Shown here: positions 16,638-24,708 of the stretch, piece by piece
Numbering within the stretch: the first letter of the stretch is position 1
How the letters are laid out: each line of letters opens with the position of its first letter
Assembly (NCBI RefSeq): GCF_042676065.1
Contig: NZ_JBHTJO010000001.1
Span: 1,054,001 to 1,118,000 of the forward strand
DNA: 64,000 bases
Reading direction: 5' to 3'
Source of the DNA: Methyloligella solikamskensis
GTDB taxonomy: Bacteria > Pseudomonadota > Alphaproteobacteria > Rhizobiales > Methyloligellaceae
The notes under the pieces: model-generated
The model's database searches: none
Seen by the model: the letters and a program-made list of their open reading frames with translations, nothing else
Told to the model about the DNA's origin: nothing
Made by a program: the position numbers and the translations under genes

Positions 16638-17054
16638 CTAGCTAGCTTTACTAGACCGCCGCCGCGTCTTCGGGCGCGGCGGTAGGATTCCGGCCTCTTC
16701 CCCGCCGGACTGGCTCAAGGTTTCGCTGAAGGCGGCGATATCCTTCGCCAGGAAGTAGTTCAGCACCGTCCGAATGATGGCGATGGCGGCGAGTTTGCCG
16801 ATATCGTTCCAGGTGGGGGCGATGGCCGTGCGGACGATGTCCGCGGCCAGAGCAAATTCCAGGGCGAGCAGGATCCAGGTCGCGAATTTTAGCCAGATGA
16901 CCCGGCCCTGATATGCGGTCGGCTCTCGCTTGGCGATAGCGCTGGTCAGCAGGAAGATCGCCTCGACCGCACCGTAGGTGACGACGGCAACAGCGCCCGC
17001 CTCGATCGCGATAGCGATCAGTTCGGCAATTTCCTTGAAATTCTCTTCGAGCAT
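16638..17054 (-). CDS. DUF1622 family membrane protein
   Basis: A 138-residue inner-membrane protein with three predicted helices (about 14-34, 53-75 and 87-107). The pattern IEAGAVAVVTYGAVEAI, then VIWLKFATWILLALEFALAADIVRT and IIRTVLNYFLAKDI, is that of DUF1622, a widespread family of unknown role. The C-terminal tail (PPRPKTRRRSSKAS) is basic and probably cytosolic. It is convergent with the SH3 gene and in the same direction as the tautomerase gene upstream. Confidence 0.85.
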   Translation of the reverse strand: MLEENFKEIAELIAIAIEAGAVAVVTYGAVEAIFLLTSAIAKREPTAYQGRVIWLKFATWILLALEFALAADIVRTAIAPTWNDIGKLAAIAIIRTVLNYFLAKDIAAFSETLSQSGGEEAGILPPRPKTRRRSSKAS

Positions 17055-17135
17055 CGGCCGGCCGGGCTTCCCGATTCGCGAGGCTCAATTCTCCTCTACG
17101 GGTGCGGGGCCGGCCAAGCCGTTTCGGCGATTCGT

Positions 17136-17525
17136 CTACAGCTCTCCGGTAAGGAACTGGGCGCGGCCATGGGAGAACGACCAGTCTTCGTCGCCGTTTT
17201 CCAGGATGCTGACCATGACATCGGTATCGTCAATTCCGCATTCGGCTTTCAGCTTCTCTGCGACGAGACGATAGAACGCCTCCTTCTGATCGCGCGGGCG
17301 GGGCCTCGTGGTCACATGCAGGAAGACGACCTTGTCGGTCCGCGAGAAGCCGAGGCCGGTGTCCTCGAAGCGCATATGGGTCTTCGGGTGCTCGCTCAGG
17401 ATCTGATAGCGGTCGCCTTCGGGCACCTTGAAGGCCTCCAGGACCGTGGCGTGGATCGCATCCAGAAGCGTGTCGACTTCTTCTTTCGTGCGGCCTTCGA
17501 TCACGTCGATTTTGATGAATGGCAT
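17136..17525 (-). CDS. Tautomerase superfamily protein
   Basis: Starts MPFIKIDVIEGRTKEEVDTLL, so Pro1 becomes the catalytic base after loss of Met, as in 4-oxalocrotonate tautomerase relatives. At 129 residues it is about twice the short 4-OT monomer and fits the longer MIF/cis-CaaD-like branch with two fused beta-alpha-beta units; the second unit includes LHVTTRPRPRDQKEAFYRLV. The substrate is unknown. It lies on the minus strand upstream of the DUF1622 gene and divergent from a small secreted protein gene. Confidence 0.83.
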   Translation of the reverse strand: MPFIKIDVIEGRTKEEVDTLLDAIHATVLEAFKVPEGDRYQILSEHPKTHMRFEDTGLGFSRTDKVVFLHVTTRPRPRDQKEAFYRLVAEKLKAECGIDDTDVMVSILENGDEDWSFSHGRAQFLTGEL

Positions 17526-17728
17526 GGATTTTTCCTTTTTCGGCCTTCCTTGCGGTCCTTTCGGGCGCTTTCCGGGTGTGACGTTTTGGTGATGCGGAGG
17601 AACCAGCGAGCGTGGCTAAGGGTTTGTATTCACGAAGCTATCATCTCGCGCTGGCCGTGGGGACCATTTGGTCGCCGCAGGCCATTTTCCTTTAGCGCGG
17701 TAATCAATTCCCAAGAGAGGAGGAGACC

Positions 17729-18040
17729 ATGAGAAAGATCGCGATAGCAATGACGGCTGCGTTGGGCCTCGGCTTTGCGGCCGTACCGGCTGCCGCCGCA
17801 CCTGGTGCCGCCACGGCGACGAGCATCCAGTCTTCCGTTCCGGCCGGCGTCACCCAGGTGGGTGTCCGCGGTTGCGGGCTTTTCGATCGCCGCTGCCGTC
17901 GCGGCGGTGCCGATTTCCGTCTGAGAGCGCCCGGCGTAGGCGTCTATATCGACGGCGATCGCGACCGTTATCGTCATCGGTATGACCGTCATCACCGCTA
18001 CGACCGCGACCGCCGGTGGAAGCGTCGCTGGCGCTATTAG
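17729..18040 (+). CDS. Small secreted Arg/Tyr/His-rich protein, unknown function
   Basis: A 103-residue protein with a signal peptide (MRKIAIAMTAALGLGFAAVPAAA). The mature part has one CGLFDRRC pair of cysteines followed by a C-terminal 35-residue run very rich in Arg, Tyr, His and Asp. AGGAGGAGACC precedes the ATG, a strong ribosome site. A clear terminator follows 47 bases after the stop, so the gene is a single transcription unit. I do not recognise the family; the basic tail suggests an envelope-associated role. Confidence 0.75.
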   Translation: MRKIAIAMTAALGLGFAAVPAAAAPGAATATSIQSSVPAGVTQVGVRGCGLFDRRCRRGGADFRLRAPGVGVYIDGDRDRYRHRYDRHHRYDRDRRWKRRWRY

Positions 18041-18086
18041 GACTAATAAGGCTCAGGCTTAAGAGCCTGCCGATGTCCATCAGAGA

Positions 18087-18118
18087 GGCTCGCCGGTTTC
18101 CGGCGGGCCTTTCTTTTT
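18087..18118 (+). terminator. Rho-independent terminator of the secreted Arg/Tyr-rich protein gene
   Basis: Stem GGCTCGCCGG / CCGGCGGGCC (10 bp with one G-T pair), loop TTT, followed by TTTCTTTTT. The opposite-strand acyl-CoA synthetase gene ends 25 bases later. Confidence 0.82.
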
Positions 18119-18142
18119 GCGCATGTCGGGGCGCTCGGCGGT

Positions 18143-19771
18143 TCAGACGGCGTCGGCCTGATCGCGCAGCTTGAATTTCTGGATCTTGCCGGTCGATGTC
18201 CGCGGCAGCTCCGTGAAGACCACGTAGCGCGGGCATTTGAAGTGGGCGAGCTTCTCGCGGCAATAGGCGATGATCTCTTCCGACGTCACCTCGGCGCCCG
18301 GCTTGGTCTCGACAAAGGCGCACGGGGTCTCGCCCCATTTCTCGTCCTGCTTCGCGACCACGGCTGCGGCGGCCACGCTCGGATGCTTGTAGAGGACGTC
18401 CTCCACCTCGATGGAGGAGATGTTCTCGCCGCCGGAGATGATCACGTCCTTGGAGCGGTCCTTCAGCTGGATATAGCCGTCCGGATGGAGCACGCCGAGG
18501 TCGCCGGAATGGAACCAGCCGCCGGCGAAGGCGGCTTCCGTCGCCTCGCGATTCTTCAGGTAGCCCTTCATCACGATATTGCCGCGGAACATGACCTCGC
18601 CGAGGGTTTCGCCGTCGGCCGGGACCGTCTCCATGGTCTCCGGGTCCTTCACGGTGAGATCTTCCAGGGCGTGATACCGCACGCCCTGACGGATGCGCAT
18701 CTTGAGCCGCTCCTCGTGATCGAGCTTGTCCCACGCCTCTTTCCACTCGTTGAGGGTGGCCGGACCGTAGGTTTCGGTCAGCCCGTAGAGATGGGTGAGC
18801 TCGAAGCCCGCCTCGCCCATAGCGGCCAGCACGGCGGCGGGCGGCGGGGCCGCGGCGTGGTTGACGGAGACGCTGTGGTCGAACTCCCGCTTCTCCTCGT
18901 CGGTGGCGTTCAGCAGGACCGACATGACGATCGGTGCGCCGCTCAGATTGGTCACCTTGTGGTCGGCGATGGCGTCATACATGGGCTTGGCACGGACCGC
19001 GCGCAGGCAGACATGGGTGCCGGACACGAGTGAGATGGTCCAGGGGAAGCACCAGCCGTTACAGTGGAACATCGGCAGCGTCCAGAGATAGACCGGATGG
19101 GTCTGCATGCCCGTGGCGATGGTGTTGGAGTAGCACATGAGCGTGGCGCCGCGATGGGTGTAGACAACGCCCTTCGGGTTGCCGGTGGTGCCGCTGGTGT
19201 AGTTGAGCGAGATGGCATTCCACTCATCGCTCGGGTGCTGCCACGGATAGTCGGGATCGCCCTCCTGGAGGAAGGCCTCGTAATCCTCGTCGCCGATTGT
19301 CTCGCCTTCGATGCCGCTCTCAAGATCCTCGTAGTTCAGCACGATAGGCTTCACACTCGCTTGGGCGAGGGCTTCCTTCATAACGCCCGCGAACTCCGTA
19401 TCGACGATAAGGAGCTTGGTCTCGGCGTGGTCGAGCTGGAAGGCGATGATCGCCGCGTCGAGCCGGGTGTTGATGCAGTGGATCACGGCCCCCGTCATGG
19501 GGACCGCGTAATGGGCCTCCAGCATGGACGGCGTGTTGGAGAGCATGACCGAGACCGTGTCGCCCACGCCGATGCCGCGGGCCGTCAGCGCCGAGGCGAG
19601 CTGGCGGGAGCGGGCGTAGAATGTCCGATACGGGATCCGCTGCGTGCCATGCACGATCGCGGTGTGGTCCGGATAGACCTGTGCCGCACGCTCCAGAAAG
19701 ACCGTCGGCGTAAGCGGCTGATAATTGGCCGGGTTTGGCCCCAGATGGAAGTCGTAAGGACTCGTACTCAT
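18143..19771 (-). CDS. Acyl-CoA synthetase (AMP-forming)
   Basis: ANL-superfamily ligase that activates a carboxylic acid to its CoA thioester through an acyl-AMP. The phosphate loop YTSGTTGNPKGVVYTH, the GLTETYGPATLNEW adenine region, the HSGDLGVLHPDGYIQLKDRSKD hinge and the C-terminal SSIEVED...STGKIQKFKLR with the catalytic Lys are all present. The 542-residue length and the start (PNPANYQPLTPTVFLERAA) resemble medium-chain and 3-methylmercaptopropionyl-CoA ligase-type enzymes; the true substrate is undetermined. It is not in an obvious beta-oxidation operon. Confidence 0.9.
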   Translation of the reverse strand: MSTSPYDFHLGPNPANYQPLTPTVFLERAAQVYPDHTAIVHGTQRIPYRTFYARSRQLASALTARGIGVGDTVSVMLSNTPSMLEAHYAVPMTGAVIHCINTRLDAAIIAFQLDHAETKLLIVDTEFAGVMKEALAQASVKPIVLNYEDLESGIEGETIGDEDYEAFLQEGDPDYPWQHPSDEWNAISLNYTSGTTGNPKGVVYTHRGATLMCYSNTIATGMQTHPVYLWTLPMFHCNGWCFPWTISLVSGTHVCLRAVRAKPMYDAIADHKVTNLSGAPIVMSVLLNATDEEKREFDHSVSVNHAAAPPPAAVLAAMGEAGFELTHLYGLTETYGPATLNEWKEAWDKLDHEERLKMRIRQGVRYHALEDLTVKDPETMETVPADGETLGEVMFRGNIVMKGYLKNREATEAAFAGGWFHSGDLGVLHPDGYIQLKDRSKDVIISGGENISSIEVEDVLYKHPSVAAAAVVAKQDEKWGETPCAFVETKPGAEVTSEEIIAYCREKLAHFKCPRYVVFTELPRTSTGKIQKFKLRDQADAV

Positions 19772-19907
19772 GCTATGCCCCCCTACGATGCCCTAACAGA
19801 TCAAGCGACGCGGCTTGCATCAATCGGAATATGCGCCGGCGGCTCTGATTTCTTCGCCGGCGCTGTTTCGATGTCACGGAGGAGAGGCCGCAAGCGGCTT
19901 CCCGCGC

Positions 19908-20852
19908 CTAGCTCTTGTTCTCGTCGGTCTCCGAACCGTCCTGGCCGTCTTCGTCCGAGTCGCGGCTCTCGACGCTCTCGGTCGTCTTGAAGATGTCTTC
20001 GGCGGAGGGCTGGTCCGGCGCCTCGTTGTGGGGCGGCTCCTTGGGAGCGGCATCGTCCTCGGCTTGCTGAAGCGGGTCCTTGGAGAGGTCCTCCTTCAGG
20101 TGCTGGAGCTTGGAGAACACTGAATCCGGATCCGGCGCATCCTGATCGTCGGTGGTGTAGCCGTCGTCCACGAAGGCTTCCGCTTCATCCTCCAGCACGC
20201 GCTCGGCATCGTCGGCGGAGTAGGCCGGCGGCTGCGTCGACGCGGGCGCGGTTGTCTCTTCGCTCGGCATCAGGGTGCCGCCGGGCGGCGGCGCGGTCTC
20301 GCCGGCCGCTTTCCGCTCGCGCTCAACGCGGGCGGCGGCCTTCTTCACCTCGGCATCGAGATCGATCTGAGAGCACAGCCCCAGGGTCACCGGATCCTGG
20401 GCCTGGAGATTGGGCGAATTCCAATGGGTCCGGTCGCGGATCGCCTGAATGGTGGGCTTGGTGGTGCCCACCAGCCGCATGATCTGGGAATCCTTCAGCT
20501 CGGGATGGTTCTTGGTCAGCCAGAGGATCGCGTTCGGGCGATCCTGACGGCGGGAGACCGGTGTGTAGCGCGGGCCGCGCTTGGTCTTGACCTCGGGCAC
20601 CTCAACCTTCGGCTCCAGCAGGGTGAGCCGGTGGGAGGAATCTTCCTCGGCAGCCTTGATCTCGTCGCGGCTCAACTGGCCGGCGGAGACCGGGTCCATG
20701 CCCTTGATCCCTTGCGCCACGTCGCCATCGGCGATGCCCTTCACCTCCAGGACGTGCAGGTGACAGAACTCGGCGATCTGCTCGAAGGTGAGCGCGGTGT
20801 TGTCGACCAGCCAGACGGCGGTCGCTTTGGGCATCAGCGGAATACGGGTCAT
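19908..20852 (-). CDS. trcR: DUF1013 cell cycle transcriptional regulator TrcR-like
   Basis: Alphaproteobacterial regulator of the DUF1013 family, called TrcR in Caulobacter. The N-terminus (LMPKATAVWLVDNTALTFEQIAEFC) and the central region (DRPNAILWLTKNHPELKDSQIMRLVGTTKPTIQ) are highly conserved and suggest helix-turn-helix DNA binding. Residues ~205-314 form a long acidic, disordered extension rich in Asp, Glu, Pro and Ala. I kept the first ATG because relatives have a few residues before LMPKATAV. The long acidic tail is longer than in many homologues. It is a single gene between the acyl-CoA synthetase and the quinone oxidoreductase. Confidence 0.85.
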   Translation of the reverse strand: MTRIPLMPKATAVWLVDNTALTFEQIAEFCHLHVLEVKGIADGDVAQGIKGMDPVSAGQLSRDEIKAAEEDSSHRLTLLEPKVEVPEVKTKRGPRYTPVSRRQDRPNAILWLTKNHPELKDSQIMRLVGTTKPTIQAIRDRTHWNSPNLQAQDPVTLGLCSQIDLDAEVKKAAARVERERKAAGETAPPPGGTLMPSEETTAPASTQPPAYSADDAERVLEDEAEAFVDDGYTTDDQDAPDPDSVFSKLQHLKEDLSKDPLQQAEDDAAPKEPPHNEAPDQPSAEDIFKTTESVESRDSDEDGQDGSETDENKS

Positions 20853-21038
20853 GAGCGGAGCAACCTTATGGCGAAAGATACCTTATGGAATCCGGGCGGC
20901 CTCTCGCCCCCTTCCGGCGCGAGAGCCTTTTGTCATCAATGAAGGGGATAAGCCCTATATAGGGCTTGCGGGTTTTCGACGCAAACGCTTCCCGTCGGTT
21001 GCAGGCCGCTTTTTCCTTACAATTTGTAGGGCTTCGCC

Positions 21039-22040
21039 CTAGCCGTGCTCCACGCTCAGCACGATCTTGCCGATATGGTGGGGGTCGTCGATCCGCTTAT
21101 GGGCCTCGGCCACATCTTCCAGGTCGAAGGTAGAATCCATGACCGGTCCGAGCTTGCCGTCCTCGACCAGGGGCCAGACGGCGGTTTCGATGGCGCGGGC
21201 CATCTCCGCCTTTGCCTGATCGGACTGGGCGCGCAGGGTGGAGCCGGTGAGGGTCAGGCGGCGCATCATCAGCCGCACGAGATCGACCTCGACCTTGGAG
21301 CCCTGCAGAAATGCGATCTGCACGATGCGGCCTTCGGTGGCCGCGGCGTGGATGTCCTTCTCGATATAATCGCCGCCCACCATGTCGAGGATCACGTCGG
21401 CGCCATGGCGGTCGGTGATCTCCTTCACGACCTTCACGAAATCCTCTTCCTTGTAGTTGATGGCCTTGACCGCGCCGAGCTCCTCGCAGGCGTGGCATTT
21501 CTCGTCGGTGCCGGCGGTGACGATGACCTTGGCGCCCTTCAGGGTGGCCATCTGGATGGCGGTGGTGCCGATGCCGCTGGAGCCGCCATGGACCAGCAGC
21601 CAGTCGCCTTCCTTCAGCTGCCCACGTTCGAAGACGTTGTGCCAGACCGTGAAGACGGTTTCAGGCAGGGCGGCGGCTTCCGTGAAGGAGAGATTCTCCG
21701 GCTTCTTCAGGGTGGTGGCTTCCGGCGCCACGGCGTATTGGGCGTAACCGCCGCCATTCACCAGCGCGCAGACCTCGTCGCCTTCCTTGAAGCGATTGGC
21801 GCCTTCGCCGCATTTCACGACCTTGCCGGCGACCTCCAGGCCAAGCAGATCCGAGGCGTCCTTCGGGGCGGGGTAGAGCCCCATCCGCTGCAGCACGTCG
21901 GGGCGGTTCACGCCCGCCGCATGGACCTCGATCAGAACCTCTCCCTTGCCCGGCTCGGGGAGGGGGCGCTCGGCGACTTTCAGGACCTCGGGGCCGCCTT
22001 TGTCTTCGGTTTCGATCACGGTCATGGTCGATGGCAGCAT
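21039..22040 (-). CDS. NAD(P)H-quinone oxidoreductase (PIG3/QOR-type)
   Basis: Zinc-independent medium-chain dehydrogenase/reductase that reduces quinones with NADPH. It starts MLPSTMTVIETEDKGGPEVLK, and shows the substrate region GVNRPDVLQRMGLYPAP, the nucleotide-binding VHGGSSGIGTTAIQMA, and the C-terminal LTGSTLRAQS typical of the PIG3 subgroup. GGAG lies seven bases before the chosen ATG. A longer frame extends upstream over the DUF1192 promoter and is unlikely. It is divergent from the DUF1192 gene across 81 bases. Confidence 0.9.
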   Translation of the reverse strand: MLPSTMTVIETEDKGGPEVLKVAERPLPEPGKGEVLIEVHAAGVNRPDVLQRMGLYPAPKDASDLLGLEVAGKVVKCGEGANRFKEGDEVCALVNGGGYAQYAVAPEATTLKKPENLSFTEAAALPETVFTVWHNVFERGQLKEGDWLLVHGGSSGIGTTAIQMATLKGAKVIVTAGTDEKCHACEELGAVKAINYKEEDFVKVVKEITDRHGADVILDMVGGDYIEKDIHAAATEGRIVQIAFLQGSKVEVDLVRLMMRRLTLTGSTLRAQSDQAKAEMARAIETAVWPLVEDGKLGPVMDSTFDLEDVAEAHKRIDDPHHIGKIVLSVEHG

Positions 22041-22121
22041 CAAGTGTCTCCGATTAGAATTGGGGCAGTCGCATTTCGCGCCGAGTGTAACGATCTGGCG
22101 GGCAGATGATAGGAGGTGGAG

Positions 22122-22310
22122 ATGGATTGGAGCGAGCTGGAGCCGAAAAAGCCCGAGATTCATAGCCTGGGCGCCGATCTTTCCAAGCTCTCCGTCGACG
22201 AGCTGGAAGAGCTGGCGCAATCCCTGCGGGACGAGATCGAGCGGGTGGAAGCGACCATGGCGGCGAAGAAAGCCTCCAAGGATGCCGCGGAATCCGCCTT
22301 CAAGAGCTGA
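22122..22310 (+). CDS. DUF1192 family protein
   Basis: A 62-residue protein matching DUF1192: DWSELEPKKPEIHSLGADLSKLSVDELEELAQSL then a charged coiled-coil helix ending in AAESAFKS. AGGAGG lies five bases before the ATG, which is favoured over an in-frame GTG six bases earlier. Function is unknown, and the family is largely alphaproteobacterial. It is divergent from the quinone oxidoreductase gene and followed by a candidate small RNA. Confidence 0.88.
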   Translation: MDWSELEPKKPEIHSLGADLSKLSVDELEELAQSLRDEIERVEATMAAKKASKDAAESAFKS

Positions 22311-22381
22311 AGGCCGGAGCTTTTCCGGGCCTCAGGTCTTGGCCGCGTCAAGAATTTGTTTAGGTGAATCCAACGTTATCA

Positions 22382-22397
22382 TTAACGAACTCTTAGG
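22382..22397 (+). promoter_or_regulatory. Near-consensus CtrA-type box ahead of the candidate small RNA
   Basis: TTAA-CGAACTC-TTAGG: two half-sites with exact 7-base spacing, the second with G for A. It lies about 45 bases upstream of the inferred start of the small RNA. The match is imperfect, so it could occur by chance. Confidence 0.35.
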
Positions 22398-22424
22398 AAC
22401 TTACCCTTAATGTTCCCCTTATCC

Positions 22425-22512
22425 AGTCCTCTGGATCGGAGTGGCCCCAACCACTCTGTTTGACGCCTCCCTGTTAACTTCCTGAGCCGCCCTCCGGGCG
22501 GCTCTTTTTTTG
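22425..22512 (+). ncRNA. Candidate small RNA of the alpha-r8/suhB (MmgR-like) type
   Basis: The gap after DUF1192 holds a perfect hairpin GAGTGG-CCCCAA-CCACTC, then an unpaired stretch TTTGACGCCTCCCTGTT, then a strong terminator. A first hairpin, a single-stranded CCTCCC-containing segment and a terminal hairpin are what I recall for the alpha-r8 family (Rfam suhB; MmgR in Sinorhizobium). The unpaired CCTCCC could pair with Shine-Dalgarno sites. The exact start is inferred, and the family assignment is from memory. The terminator alone could also simply end the DUF1192 transcript. Confidence 0.55.
22484..22512 (+). terminator. Rho-independent terminator
   Basis: Stem GAGCCGCCC/GGGCGGCTC (9 bp), loop TCC, followed by seven T. 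It ends the candidate small RNA and any read-through from DUF1192. Confidence 0.85.
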
Positions 22513-22529
22513 GCTTTATTCCAGGGGTT

Positions 22530-23159
22530 TCAGCCTTCCGGGCGGCGGAGCGCTACATCATACAGACCGTTGCGCTCATAGGCCCACCAGGCGAAGGGCC
22601 AGTCGTTCTCGACGGCGAACTCGCTCACCGCCCGATGGACGCCATAGCGGCCATGTTCCAGGTCGGTATGGGCGAAGTCGTTGAAGACGAGATAGCCGCC
22701 GGGCTTCACCTTGGCGCCCGCGGCCCGCGCATCGGCCAGGCAGCCGGCGTAGGAATGGTCGGCGTCGATATAGATCCAGTCGAAATGGCCGTCCGGGAAG
22801 CTTCCGATCACATCGGTGGAGCGGCCGACGTGCACCGTGACCTTCGGATTTTCGGCCACCTCTTTCATCAGATGCGAGGTGTCAAGATCGACGAGATGAA
22901 GCTCGGCTGGCGCGTTCCGTTTCAGGATGCGCTTGGCGAAGGTGCCCCTATCGGTGCCGATCTCGGCGATCCGTCCGCCTTGGGGCAGCTTGGTCAGGAG
23001 GTCGTTCCGGGAGGCGCAGACCCGGCAGTCCTCGAGCAGATGCGCAGGAAGCCGCGGGGAGGCTTCGCCGCGCGCGATGGCGTTCCGGCCGACGCGCACG
23101 ATTTGACGAACGCTCCGGGGCATCCGCTTGCGGACGCGCAGCTGCAATGACTTCAGCAT
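22530..23159 (-). CDS. Class I SAM-dependent methyltransferase
   Basis: A 209-residue methyltransferase of the Methyltransf_24 type. The SAM-binding glycine loop appears as IAEIGTDRGTFAKRIL and the acidic post-motif as WIYIDADHSYAG; LVFNDFAHTD follows. The N-terminal ~60 residues (MLKSLQLRVRKRMPRSVRQ) are basic and could contact a membrane or polyanion. The CRVCASRNDLLTKLP segment has two Cys, too few for a zinc site. The substrate is unknown. The 5' region contains two copies of TTTCAACATGG in tandem (23168 and 23185). It has no co-oriented neighbours. Confidence 0.82.
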   Translation of the reverse strand: MLKSLQLRVRKRMPRSVRQIVRVGRNAIARGEASPRLPAHLLEDCRVCASRNDLLTKLPQGGRIAEIGTDRGTFAKRILKRNAPAELHLVDLDTSHLMKEVAENPKVTVHVGRSTDVIGSFPDGHFDWIYIDADHSYAGCLADARAAGAKVKPGGYLVFNDFAHTDLEHGRYGVHRAVSEFAVENDWPFAWWAYERNGLYDVALRRPEG

Positions 23160-23167
23160 AGCGTGGA

Positions 23168-23195
23168 TTTCAACATGGCAGGGTTTTCAACATGG
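23168..23195. repeat. Short tandem direct repeat upstream of the methyltransferase
   Basis: TTTCAACATGG occurs twice with a 17-base period (starts at 23168 and 23185). It sits directly before the methyltransferase start codon on the opposite strand. Confidence 0.6.
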
Positions 23196-23372
23196 TAGGC
23201 ATTCCGCTCTTCCAGGAGCGGCAGAAGCTAGCATAGAAGGGGGCGGAGTCCTTAGAAGGAAGGCTGTGGAGAGGCCACATTAGAGCCGTTAACCTATTGT
23301 CGCATGAGGTGGTCGACTGGCCAGCGACTTGGCATAGTGTGCGCGCCGGCCAGGGACGTCAGGGGGAAGCCG

Positions 23373-23903
23373 ATGGCGGAACGTTCGAGTAGCGGTGAAG
23401 GCGACGTAACAGTCTCCTTCGGCGCTAAATTCGCACAATCTGAGCAGTTCAAGGCGGTTTTCCGTGAGGGAATGGCGCTCGTCGAGGAGGCGGCCGCCTA
23501 TCTCGACGGAGAAGGACGCCTGGAAGCTCGCGGGCTGAAGCCGCCGCTGTCGCTGGCCTATGCGACGGAGAGCATGCGGCTCACGACGCGGCTCATGCAG
23601 CTCGCCTCCTGGCTTCTGATTCGGCGCGCGGTGACGGAAGGCGAGCTTTCGGCCGAGCAGGCGCTGGAAGAGCAGCGCAAGATCAAGCTACCGGTGAAGA
23701 GCGGCGATCACCCCACGAAGGATTTCGAAGCCCTGCCGGAGCGGTTGAGGTTCCTGGTCTCAGAAAGCCTGAAGCTGCAGGACCGTGTGCTCCGGCTCGA
23801 TCAGATGCTCAATCTCGACGGTGATCCGCCGGCTTCCGAAGCCGAGCATCCGCTGCACCGCCAGATGTCCCAGCTGCGTGCTGCTTTCGACACCAGCGAA
23901 TAG
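23373..23903 (+). CDS. rcdA: DUF1465/RcdA-like regulator of CtrA degradation
   Basis: A 176-residue helical protein of the DUF1465 family, to which Caulobacter RcdA belongs. RcdA acts as an adaptor that delivers CtrA and other regulators to ClpXP. Recognisable segments are VSFGAKFAQSEQFKAVFREGMALVEEAAAYLDG, YATESMRLTTRLMQLASWLLIRRAV and FEALPERLRFLVSESLKLQDRVLRLD. The ATG with GGGGGA upstream was chosen; an in-frame start 69 bases earlier lacks a ribosome site. It stands alone upstream of the PepSY operon. The RcdA role is by family only. Confidence 0.82.
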   Translation: MAERSSSGEGDVTVSFGAKFAQSEQFKAVFREGMALVEEAAAYLDGEGRLEARGLKPPLSLAYATESMRLTTRLMQLASWLLIRRAVTEGELSAEQALEEQRKIKLPVKSGDHPTKDFEALPERLRFLVSESLKLQDRVLRLDQMLNLDGDPPASEAEHPLHRQMSQLRAAFDTSE

Positions 23904-24015
23904 ACTGCCAACCAATAGAGTCCCTGCGCGAGCCGGCCGCTCTGGCGCCCTGCACAATCCTCGCGCGCGCGGACGCACCTCCTCCTGCGGACAGTGTACG
24001 CAGCGGCTTTTTTCA

Positions 24016-24032
24016 ATCTAATTCAATAAGAT
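24016..24032. promoter_or_regulatory. 17-bp imperfect dyad ahead of the PepSY operon
   Basis: ATCTAATTCAATAAGAT: the outer 8-base arms match in 7 of 8 positions around a central C. It lies about 120 bases upstream of the first gene and is an AT-rich patch in GC-rich DNA. It may be an operator for an iron-responsive or similar regulator. A weak hairpin with T-run (CTGCG...CGCAG, TTTTTT) lies just before it and may end rcdA. Confidence 0.4.
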
Positions 24033-24150
24033 ACCTGAAGAGAGTTCAGTTTGCCGGGGGGCGAAGTTGGGGAATTTTGGGAATGGGGCTGCCGTAGGCG
24101 GTCTCTTTGCGCGTTTGCAGGCAGCGATGGACGGATGAGGGAGAGATGAT

Positions 24151-24708
24151 TTGGGCCTGACCGTTGGCGCCTTCCTGTTGCTCGCTGCGGGGATCTTTTC
24201 CTTGCGATGGGCGTGGCTGCAGAAGCGGGGCGAGGGGAGGCTCTTCGTGCTCGCCGGCTGGCTCGCGATCGTCGCGAGTTTTTTCCTGTTCGCCCATGTC
24301 TTCGGAGGCGAGCGGGGAATCGCGTTCGCGCTGATCGTATTCTCCCTTGCTGGGCTGATTGCCGTCGGGGCGACGGTCCAGCTCCGCAAACGGCGGGGCG
24401 AGCCGCGCGACCGGGCTATGGAGCCGGAGGAGCGGCGGACCAATTGGCTGCGCGCCATCGGCAAGAGTCTGCTGGCGGTCGTGCTGGCGGGGGCCGCCGC
24501 GATCGGGGTGGGCGTCGCCTTCGCCGTCGCCATGCCCATGCCTCCATCCGACAGGATGGTGATCGGCGGACTGATGGTTCCCGTCCTGTGGGGCGCCGGC
24601 ATGGCTTGGACATTGGCCGACGCCAAGCTCCTGCGCGCCACCGCGATCCTCCTGGTCATCTGCGCGGTCGGCTACGGCATCGCGTTTCTTCCAAGCTTCG
24701 TCTCATGA
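24151..24708 (+). CDS. Six-helix membrane protein, first gene of PepSY operon
   Basis: A 185-residue hydrophobic protein with about six predicted helices in two groups of three (residues ~1-75 and ~105-185), separated by a charged cytosolic loop (LRKRRGEPRDRAMEPEERR). It starts with TTG, preceded by GAGGGAGA. I do not recognise the family; small membrane proteins of this sort accompany PepSY-TM proteins in siderophore-related loci. It overlaps the PepSY gene by four bases (ATGA), which indicates coupled translation. Its function is unknown, but it is presumably a partner of the next gene. Confidence 0.75.
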   Translation: MGLTVGAFLLLAAGIFSLRWAWLQKRGEGRLFVLAGWLAIVASFFLFAHVFGGERGIAFALIVFSLAGLIAVGATVQLRKRRGEPRDRAMEPEERRTNWLRAIGKSLLAVVLAGAAAIGVGVAFAVAMPMPPSDRMVIGGLMVPVLWGAGMAWTLADAKLLRATAILLVICAVGYGIAFLPSFVS

